64,000 nt of DNA. It comes from Dehalococcoidales bacterium (GTDB lineage Bacteria > Chloroflexota > Dehalococcoidia > Dehalococcoidales > UBA2162). A program made the position numbers and the translations under genes. The stretch lies in assembly GCA_016932435.1 (NCBI GenBank), contig JAFGCW010000005.1, positions 1-64,000 on the forward strand, written 5' to 3'. Of this stretch, positions 34,542 through 42,633 are shown one piece after another (positions within the stretch are counted from its first letter, which is position 1; each line of letters begins with the position of its first letter). Below the pieces are notes generated by a model that was given only the letters and a program-made list of their open reading frames with translations, had not been told where the DNA came from and did no database searches.

Positions 34542-34976
34542 TTACATCCCCGTTCCGCGGCCTCGACCCATACCTCGGCCTTTACCCATACCGCCACCTC
34601 GTCCCGTGCCACCACCACTTCCAAAATGGTCAGGAACGTTCGCTCCGGCATTCACCTGTAATTCACCTTTTTTATAACGTTCAACCGCATCTTTTACTTT
34701 ACCTGATACTCCGGTAATCACTTTTATTCCGGCAGCATTTAAAACGCCGAAAGCATTCGGTCCGCAGTTACCTGTCAGTACTACTTCGACACCTTTCTCT
34801 GATATAGCCTGTCCTGCCGAAGTTCCGGCACCTCCTGATGCCATAGAACTGCTATTTTCTATCGACTCGTAATCCATAGTTTCGGTATCGACTATCGTAA
34901 AAAATCGGCACCTCCCAAACCTTTGATCCATCTCCGCATCAAGACCCTCGTCACTGGCTGATATTGCTATTTTCAT
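34542..34976 (-). CDS. NifX/NafY-family protein (copy 2) with Gly/Arg-rich tail
   Basis: 144 residues: NifX-like core to about residue 112 (MKIAISASDEGLDAEMDQRFGRCRFFTIVD at the start, VVLTGNCGPNAFGVLNAAGIKVITG), then a tail of GGG, GRG and GKG repeats with methionines. The first copy at 31691 lacks such a tail. Similar GRG-type tracts occur in the next two genes and in the DUF134 protein. Confidence 0.88.
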   Translation of the reverse strand: MKIAISASDEGLDAEMDQRFGRCRFFTIVDTETMDYESIENSSSMASGGAGTSAGQAISEKGVEVVLTGNCGPNAFGVLNAAGIKVITGVSGKVKDAVERYKKGELQVNAGANVPDHFGSGGGTGRGGGMGKGRGMGRGRGTGM

Positions 34977-34988
34977 ATTTCCACCTTT

Positions 34989-35333
34989 CTAATCTTCTTC
35001 TTTTTCTTCCAGTTCTTTCAACCGTTTTTCGATTTGTTCGAGTTGCCCTTTCATCATTTCAGCTTGATCCTTCAGTATGTCTTTCTCCGAATCAACCGCT
35101 ACAGCAGGATCATACTCTGCATTCCAGGGCACACCATAATCCCAGTCCGGACTCACGCTCCTCTGCATTCCTGGATAACTGCACCGAGGCAGTCCACCTC
35201 TACCTCGGCCTACATACGGCCAGGGGGGTGCCGCTCCTCTGAAGCCGAAACCTGCTCCTCTTCCACGACCAGGACCTGAACCTGCGCCGAATCCAAATCC
35301 GCGCGCCATTCCTCTCCCATATCCATAAAACAT
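34989..35333 (-). CDS. DUF5320-like glycine/arginine-rich protein
   Basis: 114 residues. The first 50 are low-complexity GYGRG, GFGFG, GPGRGRG runs, followed by CSYPGMQ, and the last 40 form a predicted coiled coil (DSEKDILKDQAEMMKGQLEQIEKRLKELEEKEED). The layout is typical of DUF5320 proteins in P-loop/NifX clusters. Function not known. Confidence 0.75.
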   Translation of the reverse strand: MFYGYGRGMARGFGFGAGSGPGRGRGAGFGFRGAAPPWPYVGRGRGGLPRCSYPGMQRSVSPDWDYGVPWNAEYDPAVAVDSEKDILKDQAEMMKGQLEQIEKRLKELEEKEED

Positions 35334-35369
35334 GTTACACCTCCTTGGTATACATTCGTTGGTAAATTA

Positions 35370-35633
35370 TTAAGCACTTTTGCTAATAAAGTTATTAGTC
35401 TGGTAAAACCATCCGGATCGCCGGGTTAATCTGTATGGTATTCCCATTACCATGGATCTTCTTAAACCCGGAGTATTGCATCTGGGAAATATACCTCTTC
35501 CCCAACCATAGAATGGTTGACGACTAAAGCCTCTGGCAAACCCTAAACCGAATCCACGTCCTCTTCCCAGACCAAATCCCATGCCTTGTGAAAATCTGCG
35601 CATCATACCTCGTCCATATCCTAAAAACATCAT
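35370..35633 (-). CDS. small Gly/Arg/Phe-rich protein, DUF5320-like
   Basis: 87 residues beginning MMFLGYGRGMMRRF, with repeated GLGRGRGFGLGF and RGFSR and one cysteine (RCNTPGLRRS) matching the CSYPGMQRS position of the next gene. It lacks the coiled coil. Probably a shortened paralogue. Function unknown. Confidence 0.65.
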   Translation of the reverse strand: MMFLGYGRGMMRRFSQGMGFGLGRGRGFGLGFARGFSRQPFYGWGRGIFPRCNTPGLRRSMVMGIPYRLTRRSGWFYQTNNFISKSA

Positions 35634-35643
35634 CTCACCCCCT

Positions 35644-36366
35644 TTATCTTTCCATTATGAGACGTTTGACGTCTTTGAGTTGGCGATAGGTTGCTCCTTG
35701 ACTTACCGCATTAAGTACCGAACCCGGTTCTGTAACCACGGTACCGGATAATGCATCAATGCCATAATCGAACATTACAGGTGAAAGAGGTGTGGTCCCT
35801 CCGAGGACCATCTTGTAAGTCCCCGGTCTGCAATATTGAAGGATGGCTTCGAGTGTATGATTCGTGACAGCCATACCGGTAATACCCACAACATCCGCTT
35901 GTGAAAGTAATCTTTCTGATTCATCTTCCGAATAATCACCTTCCAGTGGATTCTGTTCGATTACCCACACCTTATCGCAGACTTCCTTTAACTGTGGAAT
36001 AAACGGGAAATGTCCAATTATCGCCACTTTCTTCCCTTTACCTTTTTCTCCAAGTACTACTGCTGCGTTCAATTCCCTGCATCTTTCCGTATCTACCTTG
36101 TTCAATGAATTGATAGCAGCCATTCCTATGCTGGCTTCATATATACTTTGGGATTTTACCATTTCAACCAATTCGCGAGGATTTTTCCCCATAATGAATC
36201 CTGCGTCTTTTACCGGTGAGTTTCCCTGAGCGTGTCCGGTTCCGTGTGGTGTCGAAGACAATCCGCATCCTCGCGTGTATACAGCCGTCTGAAAAACGCC
36301 TAATCGTATATCTCTCACTTCCGCGTCGTAGTCGAGAGAAGATATCAAATCATCAAGTATTTTCAT
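35644..36366 (-). CDS. DUF364/DUF4213 family protein
   Basis: 240 residues: N-terminal DUF4213 part (about 1-80) and C-terminal DUF364 Rossmann-like part with VAIIGHFPFIPQLKEVC, VWVIEQNPLEGDYSEDE, DVVGITGMAVTNHTLEAIL and MVLGGTTPLSPVMFDYGIDALSG. The family is implicated in metal or cofactor handling by genomic context only. It is the second gene of the DUF134-headed run (13-bp gap). Confidence 0.88.
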   Translation of the reverse strand: MKILDDLISSLDYDAEVRDIRLGVFQTAVYTRGCGLSSTPHGTGHAQGNSPVKDAGFIMGKNPRELVEMVKSQSIYEASIGMAAINSLNKVDTERCRELNAAVVLGEKGKGKKVAIIGHFPFIPQLKEVCDKVWVIEQNPLEGDYSEDESERLLSQADVVGITGMAVTNHTLEAILQYCRPGTYKMVLGGTTPLSPVMFDYGIDALSGTVVTEPGSVLNAVSQGATYRQLKDVKRLIMER

Positions 36367-36379
36367 CCTTTTCCCTTAT

Positions 36380-36835
36380 CTATCTACTTCCGTGCCAACC
36401 TCGACCTCGCCTGCCATGTCCTGCTGCCATTACCGGCTCGATTTGCGGTGTATCACAGGTGGGGCATAATTCCGGCGGTGTGCTGGTCATCTCTTCGAAA
36501 GGAACACTCCATTCATGCCCGTTAAAGCACCGGTACATGCTGTTTGCCATGGCGAATTTCCCGCCTTCGATCCTTATTGCTTTTCCATTTAAGACGGCAT
36601 CAGCCATTTTTTTTCGTGCCGATGCGAGTATTCTTTGAAAAGTAGGCCGCGATATTCCCATCCTTTCGGCGCCTGTTTCCTGGTCGAGTTCTTCGAGTTC
36701 TTTAAGTCGTAATGCTTCAACTTCATCAACCGTTAAAAGGACGTCCTCCAGCATTCTCATTGGAATACCGGCAGGTTTAAAATAGGTAGTTCCGGGTAAA
36801 CTCTCAACTCTTCGGCATTTTCTTGGTCTTGGCAT
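36380..36835 (-). CDS. DUF134 HTH regulator with C-terminal metal-type extension
   Basis: 151 residues: DUF134 winged HTH (sigma-like helix-turn-helix; about 1-90, MPRPRKCRRVESLPG, VDEVEALRLKELEELDQETGAERMGISRPTFQRILASARKKMA, abridged), then a C-terminal part with CFNGHEW and CPTCDTP that may bind metal, ending in GRRGRGWHGSR. Start ATG 36835 (after GGTG) was preferred to GTG 36844. It heads the cluster and probably binds the palindrome upstream of its own gene. Confidence 0.88.
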   Translation of the reverse strand: MPRPRKCRRVESLPGTTYFKPAGIPMRMLEDVLLTVDEVEALRLKELEELDQETGAERMGISRPTFQRILASARKKMADAVLNGKAIRIEGGKFAMANSMYRCFNGHEWSVPFEEMTSTPPELCPTCDTPQIEPVMAAGHGRRGRGWHGSR

Positions 36836-36852
36836 ATTTATCACACCATGTT

Positions 36853-36874
36853 ATTATGAGCATATGCTCATAAT
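36853..36874. promoter_or_regulatory. 22-bp perfect palindrome, candidate DUF134 operator
   Basis: ATTATGAGCAT followed by its reverse complement ATGCTCATAAT without a gap. It begins one base after the -10 element of the minus-strand promoter and ends 18 bases before the DUF134 start, so it covers the transcription start region. Confidence 0.75.
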
Positions 36875-36875
36875 T

Positions 36876-36904
36876 ATTCTAGCATCTAAACTGAAATTCG
36901 TCAA
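36876..36904 (-). promoter_or_regulatory. sigma-70 promoter of the DUF134 cluster
   Basis: TTGACG (36904-36899), 17-bp spacer, TAGAAT (36881-36876), reading toward the DUF134 gene. One mismatch in each hexamer from consensus. Confidence 0.75.
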
Positions 36905-37117
36905 TAATGTGGAAATATGTACAAATAGAAGATATGCTTAATATCGATTAGTTTTTATAATTAGCCCTAACATTATATAATGATAGTAGATTTCATCAGA
37001 ATCAGATTCACTTTTTTATCTTTGCACCGTCTAAGAACTCAGCTTTGGGAATTTTCGAGTTAGTTTGAACAGGCAAAGTCAAAATATTTAACAACATTGT
37101 AGAAAGGCGAACACTAA

Positions 37118-37669
37118 ATGGAAGAAAAAACACTTGTATATGATCCGTTTCTGTGTACGGGTTGCATGCGTTGTATGACTACGTGCTCCACCTATAACAA
37201 CGGTGCTGCGAGTTTATCTCTTGCTCGTATTCAGATAGCCCGGCATGAAGGGCATGCTATCACTCAAATCGACGAAGAAGACGAACTTATCTTCGAAGCA
37301 TTGAGTTGCCAGCAGTGCGACACACCCTATTGTATGCATTTCTGCCCGGTAAACGCTATAAGCAGAAACGCCGAAACCGGTGCAATGGTAATTAATTACC
37401 ACAAATGCATCGGTTGCCGTATGTGTATGTCCGGATGCCCGTTCGGAGCTATCAGATACGATATTGTGAGAAAACGAGTGATAAAGTGTGAACTTTGTGA
37501 TGGCGATCCTCAATGCGTCAAGTTTTGTCCTACCGAAGCATTAAAATTCCTGCCTAAAAGTGTAGCCAACTCTCCTAAGATAGATTATCTTGCCAGAAAA
37601 ATGGTTCAACTCGCACCTGGAGCCTCACGGGAAGTAAATTCAGGAGATGATAAAAATGACAATTCCTGA
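37118..37669 (+). CDS. polyferredoxin partner of AOR (AorA/BamC-like)
   Basis: 183 residues with four 4Fe-4S motifs: CTGCMRCMTTC, CQQCDTPYCMHFC, CIGCRMCMSGCPFGAI and CELCDGDPQCVKFCP, the CooF/DmsB pattern. It overlaps the start of the AOR gene and presumably forms the electron-carrying small subunit of that enzyme, as AorA with AorB or BamC with BamB. Confidence 0.9.
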   Translation: MEEKTLVYDPFLCTGCMRCMTTCSTYNNGAASLSLARIQIARHEGHAITQIDEEDELIFEALSCQQCDTPYCMHFCPVNAISRNAETGAMVINYHKCIGCRMCMSGCPFGAIRYDIVRKRVIKCELCDGDPQCVKFCPTEALKFLPKSVANSPKIDYLARKMVQLAPGASREVNSGDDKNDNS

Positions 37670-39656
37670 TGGATATGCAAAAAATGTTGCGATAATAGAT
37701 CTAGACAAACAAGAGGCACAGGTAATACCGGTTGATAAGTTCTGGAGAGACTATGATATTGATCCGAAACTCTGGCTTGGAGGTGATGGTTTCATTACCA
37801 AAATTCTCTGGAAGGATATTCCTGCTCCTATAGACCCGCTTGGACCTGAAAATGAAATTATTATATCTACCGGACCTTGGACGGCAACATCAGCTCCATG
37901 GGCTGGTCGGGCAATGCTGGGGCATATCGACCCGGAAACCGGCGGTTTTTCATCCGGTTCCTTTGGATGGCACTATGCAACCGCCCTGAAGTACGCTGGG
38001 TACAACGTTGTTATAATCAGGGGGAAATCTGAAAAACCAATATACGTCTTTATCGATAATGATGAAATAACTTTTAGAGACGCTACTCATATCTGGGGCA
38101 AAGAGACAGGTGATACTGTAAAAACAATCAGGACAGAACTTGGAGAACGATTTGAGGGTGAGATACGGGTGCTGAATATCTCTATAGCAGGTGAAAACCT
38201 TGTCAAATATTCACCTGCCTGTGCCGACGGCACCTCCTGTCCGGGCAGGAGCGGTAATGGCGCTGTTATGGGTTCTAAGAATCTTAAGGCAATTGCCGTA
38301 CGTGGTACAGGAGAAATATCACTCTACGACGCTCGTGCCTTGCTGGACACCTCCTACTATATATCAAATACGCTTCTTCAAGAAGAACCATTACTCAGGT
38401 TATGGGAAGACCACGGAGCTACGACATCTCTTTTCACCGCTTATAATATGCCGCTAAGCGGTAAACACCTGGTAGCTAATAGAAACGCTGCCGATTTTCC
38501 TCATCTTAAAAACGTAGGATGCCTGAATTGTCCCAGCCCCTGTTATCACTGGATCCAGGTAAAGGAAGGAAAATATAGCGGGGTAAGACAGCTTGGCGGA
38601 CATATGACATTCGTTACAAATTGCCTCCGTAACCTGAATATTCAGGATTTCGGCGCCTGGATTTATTATGAAAGACTGATGCAGGAACTGGGAATGGATC
38701 CGGCATCTTTTTCACTCTCATTTACATGGGCAGTAGAATGTTTTGAGAAAGGCATACTGGGCACAGAAGATACCGATGGACTTACATTACAGTTAGGTGA
38801 CGCTGAACTAGTATGGGAGGTTGCGCGTAAGGTTGCCGCCCGTGATGGGAAATTAGGTAATTTACTGGCCGACGGTGTCGCTGCAGCCAGTAAAAAAATC
38901 GGTAAAGGTTCGGAAGATATGTCCCCCGATGTTAAAGGTAAGGAATATCTGCAAATAGATCCTAAGGTACAGGCTATGATCTGGTCACTTTCTATTTTAA
39001 CCAACCCGCGTGGAGGTGATTGGAATCGATGCCATAATGTCTGGGAACTCGCCTTTATCCCTGAGAAGCGCGATACGTATCCTGAACTGACCGGGCAAAG
39101 TTGCGCTGAAATGTATGAGAAGGGATTGTCCAGGCTTGATATGCCGGATGATATGAAGAAAAAGATATTCGGTGATCCTCCGAAAGTCGATGCCGACTGG
39201 GTGAGAAGTACAAATGGCAAAGCCCTGTTCACAATATACTCAGAAAATAGTATGGCAACCATCAATTCACTCGTTACCTGTATGTATAGTGGCGGCACTC
39301 ACATCTTTCTTATCGGTACCGGGCCAAGCACCTGGGCGAAGGTTATACATGATATTACAGGTTGGAATCTGAGTTCTGAAGATATAATGTCCGTTGGAGA
39401 AAGAGTCTTTAATCTTCAAAGACTTTACAACTATAGACTTCAAGGTTGGGATTTCAGAAATGACGTTTGGTCTGATAAGCGAGTATATGAAACTGCTGAA
39501 ATGGGTGCATATCGCGGTAAAGCAATTCCATGGAACGAAACTCTCCAGGAATATTATAGCGCTCGAGGTTGGTCTAAAGAAGGTATTCCTACGAAATCTA
39601 AAATTCAGGACCTACTCATTGACAATGAGGTAGAGAAACTGGACTTGCCGGATTAG
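37656..39656 (+). CDS. aldehyde:ferredoxin oxidoreductase family protein (copy 3)
   Basis: 666 residues, AOR family but more distant from the other two copies. GGDGFITKILWKD, SSGSFGWHYATALKYAGYNVVIIRGKSEKP, GRSGNGAVMGSKNLKAI. The cluster motif is CLNCPSPC (C-x2-C-x3-C), with the fourth ligand probably in NSLVTCMYSGG. It is paired with a polyferredoxin, an arrangement known for AorAB and for the W-enzyme subunit BamB of class II benzoyl-CoA reductase. The remaining Bam subunits are absent, so an aldehyde/acid enzyme is more likely. ATG 37656 was chosen over 37647 for its distance from GGAG. Confidence 0.87.
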   Translation: MTIPDGYAKNVAIIDLDKQEAQVIPVDKFWRDYDIDPKLWLGGDGFITKILWKDIPAPIDPLGPENEIIISTGPWTATSAPWAGRAMLGHIDPETGGFSSGSFGWHYATALKYAGYNVVIIRGKSEKPIYVFIDNDEITFRDATHIWGKETGDTVKTIRTELGERFEGEIRVLNISIAGENLVKYSPACADGTSCPGRSGNGAVMGSKNLKAIAVRGTGEISLYDARALLDTSYYISNTLLQEEPLLRLWEDHGATTSLFTAYNMPLSGKHLVANRNAADFPHLKNVGCLNCPSPCYHWIQVKEGKYSGVRQLGGHMTFVTNCLRNLNIQDFGAWIYYERLMQELGMDPASFSLSFTWAVECFEKGILGTEDTDGLTLQLGDAELVWEVARKVAARDGKLGNLLADGVAAASKKIGKGSEDMSPDVKGKEYLQIDPKVQAMIWSLSILTNPRGGDWNRCHNVWELAFIPEKRDTYPELTGQSCAEMYEKGLSRLDMPDDMKKKIFGDPPKVDADWVRSTNGKALFTIYSENSMATINSLVTCMYSGGTHIFLIGTGPSTWAKVIHDITGWNLSSEDIMSVGERVFNLQRLYNYRLQGWDFRNDVWSDKRVYETAEMGAYRGKAIPWNETLQEYYSARGWSKEGIPTKSKIQDLLIDNEVEKLDLPD

Positions 39657-39709
39657 GATCCCTTCCAGACCATCCATTATTTGTTTTTTTAATTGATCAT
39701 GCGTAAAAG

Positions 39710-39739
39710 TTGACACTGCCGTAGAAACTGTGATATAAT
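39710..39739 (+). promoter_or_regulatory. perfect-consensus sigma-70 promoter
   Basis: TTGACA (39710-39715), 18-bp spacer, TATAAT (39734-39739). It precedes DUF169 copy 2 (ATG 39845). A terminator-like hairpin begins four bases after the -10 element. Confidence 0.85.
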
Positions 39740-39742
39740 TAT

Positions 39743-39771
39743 AGAAACCCTTGAGAATAACAGGGGTTTCT
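39743..39771 (+). terminator. terminator-like hairpin at the 5' end of the DUF169 leader
   Basis: Arms AGAAACCC and GGGTTTCT followed by GTTTTT. Read from AOR copy 3 it would be that gene's terminator; read from the promoter just upstream it lies at the extreme 5' end of the leader. Confidence 0.75.
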
Positions 39772-39844
39772 GTTTTTCCATCTTCTGCCCTTTCTCTATA
39801 GAAACGTGTATAATATTCCCCGATTGATATATGGAGGTTTGAAC

Positions 39845-40594
39845 ATGCCATCGATAAAAGACTATAACGCTTATGGTGAAGACCTTGAACGAATTCTCCA
39901 GCTGCGTACCTCTCCTATCGCTCTGAAAATGCTGGAAAAAGAAGAGGACATACCGGAAGGAGCGATAAGGCCGAAAAAGGATCGCGGATATCACCTGGCA
40001 CAGTGCCAGGTTTTCGCCATGTCACGCCGCAGTGGCGAAATGATTGCCATGCTTAAAGAAGACAACTGGTGCTGGGCTCCACTGATGGGATACGGCCTGG
40101 TTGAGGATCCGCAGGATGACTTTGTTAACAGCCATGCCTACTTTCCCCGGTTCGAGGTTGGGAAATATATCGGTACAGTGACCGCCCCGTTGAAAACAGC
40201 CCCTTTCGTACCCGATATGGTGCTGGTCTATTCAAACACGGCCCAGTTGAGAAATCTTGTCGGAGTAGTGAAATCTCACGATAAATCCCTGGTCAATTCC
40301 GTGTTCGATCCCATCGACTCATGTGTCTATTCGGTGGTACCGGTCATCGAAAAAAACGAATACCGTATCACCATACCTGACCCTGGCGAGTACGAGAGAG
40401 CCATGGCTGGTGAAGATGAGATGATCTTCTCTATACCGAAAGATAAACTGCCCGGTCTGATGGAGACGCTTCGTGAAACGGATCACAGAGGTGGCGGTTA
40501 CAAACAGCAGACTTATATCATGACACCTGATTTTCCCAGGCCGCCGTTCTATACCGATCTATTTAAAAAATGGGGACTTGATACTGAGGAATAA
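39845..40594 (+). CDS. DUF169-family protein (copy 2)
   Basis: 249 residues, similar to copy 1 over its whole length (LRTSPIALKMLEKEEDIPEGAI, DRGYHLAQCQVFAMSRR, MLKEDNWCWAP, MIFSIP, KWGLDTE). The start was placed at ATG 39845 behind GGAGG; an in-frame ATG lies further upstream at 39806. This copy has a dedicated strong promoter. Function unknown. Confidence 0.85.
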   Translation: MPSIKDYNAYGEDLERILQLRTSPIALKMLEKEEDIPEGAIRPKKDRGYHLAQCQVFAMSRRSGEMIAMLKEDNWCWAPLMGYGLVEDPQDDFVNSHAYFPRFEVGKYIGTVTAPLKTAPFVPDMVLVYSNTAQLRNLVGVVKSHDKSLVNSVFDPIDSCVYSVVPVIEKNEYRITIPDPGEYERAMAGEDEMIFSIPKDKLPGLMETLRETDHRGGGYKQQTYIMTPDFPRPPFYTDLFKKWGLDTEE

Positions 40595-40600
40595 TATATA

Positions 40601-41629
40601 TTACTTCTGCGGTTCGATAATCACCTTAACCGATTCACCGGCTTCAGCAACAAGTTGAAAACCTCGTGCGACATCATCCATCGGCAGGACGTGAGTTGTC
40701 ATCAATTCGGTATTGATGACTCCCCGGTTGATCATTTCCAGCGCTTCCCTGTAATCATCAGGACTTGCCGCGTAGGAAGTGGTGAGAGTTACATCGTTTC
40801 GCCAGAATGTGTCGTTAACTGAAAAAGGTATTTCGACTCCCGGCCTGGTTGCAGCGAAAAACAGTACGGTTCCACTCCGGTCTATGGTATCGAGTGCCTG
40901 TCTCACCGCGGACGTCGCTCCGGTGCATAATACGACCACATCCGCCAGATATCCGTTATTCAGTTCCTTGACTCTTAAGATCACGTCTTCATTCGCATTG
41001 ATAACAACATCGGCTCCGAGTTTTTTCGCCATGTCCAGCCTGTACTTGCTGATATCCGTCGCTATTATAGTCTCGGCACCCATATGTTTAGCAAGCTGAA
41101 TATAGAGAAGTCCGGCGATACCGCTTCCAATGACAAGCACCGTATCACCTGGCCTCATTTTCGTCTTTCTCAGTCCTCTGAGAACGCAGGCAAGTGGTTC
41201 TATAAAAGTGGCTGCCATGTAAGACATCGTATCGGGTATCATGAAAACACCGCGATCTACGACGATTTCCGGCAGACGCACGAATTCCGATAATCCGCCG
41301 GGATAGAAATTTGTGGTTCGGAGTGTATCGCACATCGTATGATGTCCGCTGAGGCAGTACTTGCACGTGTTGCATGGGACATGGTGCGCTATAGTCACCC
41401 TGTCGCCTTGGTGATAGTCTTGGACTCCCTCACCCACCTCTACAACCTGACCGCCTACTTCATGTCCAAGCGTAAGCGGAGCCCGATCGATGCGATACCA
41501 CTCCATGACATCGCTTCCGCAGATACCGCAAGCTTCTATCCTTACCAGTATCTCATCTGCACCGATATCCGGCACAGGTAATTCTTCCACCCGGACATCG
41601 CTGTTACTATACCATCGGGCAACACGCAT
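40601..41629 (-). CDS. zinc-dependent alcohol dehydrogenase (sorbitol/threonine type)
   Basis: 342-residue MDR oxidoreductase. Catalytic zinc: CGICGSDVMEW and GHEVGGQVVEVGEGV; structural zinc: CNTCKYCLSGHHTMC; Rossmann motif VLVIGSGIAGLLYIQ. Substrate is probably a polyol or secondary alcohol (inference). It starts 7 bp after the aldolase gene on the same strand. Confidence 0.9.
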   Translation of the reverse strand: MRVARWYSNSDVRVEELPVPDIGADEILVRIEACGICGSDVMEWYRIDRAPLTLGHEVGGQVVEVGEGVQDYHQGDRVTIAHHVPCNTCKYCLSGHHTMCDTLRTTNFYPGGLSEFVRLPEIVVDRGVFMIPDTMSYMAATFIEPLACVLRGLRKTKMRPGDTVLVIGSGIAGLLYIQLAKHMGAETIIATDISKYRLDMAKKLGADVVINANEDVILRVKELNNGYLADVVVLCTGATSAVRQALDTIDRSGTVLFFAATRPGVEIPFSVNDTFWRNDVTLTTSYAASPDDYREALEMINRGVINTELMTTHVLPMDDVARGFQLVAEAGESVKVIIEPQK

Positions 41630-41636
41630 CCCGGTT

Positions 41637-42431
41637 TTATACCTTTTTCGCCTTTTCAGTGTCGAATATTTCCTGTGCTTCTTTCGGGTTGGCTTTTTTG
41701 TGGATAATTGCCCTCAGTGCCTTAATCATTGCTACAGGATAATCGTTCTTCCAGATGTTCCGTCCAAGGTTTATCCCGATAGCGCCTTTCTGCATACCAT
41801 CGTAGACGAAGTCGAATACTTCGCCTTCATTCTCGGTCTGGGGGCCACCGGCTATGACAACAGGAACAGGACAACCCTGTGTCACCTTATCGAAATCTTC
41901 GCACCAGTAGGTCTTCACCACCCGCGCGCCCAGTTCGGCTGAAATACGGCTGGCAAGAGCCAGATACCGCGCATCACGTTTTTCCAGTTCCTTACCCACT
42001 GCGGTCACCGCCATTACCGGAATTCCGTATCGTTCCCCCTCGTTTACCAGTTTTCCGAGGTTCAGTAAAGATTCCTTTTCATAATCGGTACCGACGAAGA
42101 CCGATATCCCAACCGCGGCAACATTCAGCCGCATGGCTTCTTCCATCGATGTCGTCAGACCTTCATCGGCCAGGTCATGTCCTATTACACTCGTACCTCC
42201 CGATACTCTAAGAATTACGGGTTTTGAATTTGCAGGATCAACACACGCTCTTAAAACACCCCTCGTAATAAACAGAGCATCCGAATATTGCAAAAGAGGA
42301 GCAATCGTTTTCCCCGGCTCCTCGAGCTTTCCGGTCGGCCCCTGGAAATAGCCGTGATCAATAGGTAAAAAGAGGGCATGCCCATCTTTCTTTATCAATT
42401 GTGACATCCGGTTTTCCATTCCCCAGTCCAT
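41637..42431 (-). CDS. class I aldolase of the DhnA/LsrF family
   Basis: 264 residues of the DeoC/FbaB/LsrF TIM-barrel family: LFLPIDHGYFQGP at the start, ARVVKTYWCEDFDKV (Schiff-base lysine in VVKTYW) and VVIAGGPQTENEGEVFDFVYDGMQKGAIGINLGRNIW (abridged). Members include archaeal fructose-bisphosphate aldolase, ADH synthase (2-amino-3,7-dideoxy-hept-6-ulosonate) and LsrF thiolase. Paired with the alcohol dehydrogenase below it, so an aldol cleavage plus oxidation module is plausible. Confidence 0.82.
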   Translation of the reverse strand: MDWGMENRMSQLIKKDGHALFLPIDHGYFQGPTGKLEEPGKTIAPLLQYSDALFITRGVLRACVDPANSKPVILRVSGGTSVIGHDLADEGLTTSMEEAMRLNVAAVGISVFVGTDYEKESLLNLGKLVNEGERYGIPVMAVTAVGKELEKRDARYLALASRISAELGARVVKTYWCEDFDKVTQGCPVPVVIAGGPQTENEGEVFDFVYDGMQKGAIGINLGRNIWKNDYPVAMIKALRAIIHKKANPKEAQEIFDTEKAKKV

Positions 42432-42578
42432 AGGTAAACTCCTTCCTCAGGTAAAGTCATAAATATTAATCAATCGGTATAATCGGCTTCATCATTATAC
42501 TACAACAATCTCGACCTCATCAGCTAAATGAACTGTACAAAGCAAGGAATGCTAAATACATTTTCAGTGAAATATTTA

Positions 42579-42607
42579 AGGGCGACTTTAAAAACAAGCC
42601 GCCCTTT
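42579..42607. terminator. terminator-like hairpin
   Basis: Arms AAGGGCG and CGCCCTT with an inner CTT/AAG pairing, followed by TTTGTCTTTTTT on the plus strand. It lies 27 bp after the end of the 42634 dehydrogenase gene, which is transcribed toward it. Confidence 0.6.
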
Positions 42608-42633
42608 TTGTCTTTTTTATGCTAATTACACTA

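Noticed and set aside
31691..34976. Nitrogen fixation locus
   Set aside because: NifX-like proteins are present, but no nifH, nifD, nifK, nifE or nifB was found; such proteins are common in non-fixing anaerobes.
37118..39656. Assigning the AOR pair as benzoyl-CoA reductase BamBC
   Set aside because: Other Bam subunits are not nearby and the similarity cannot be resolved by eye.
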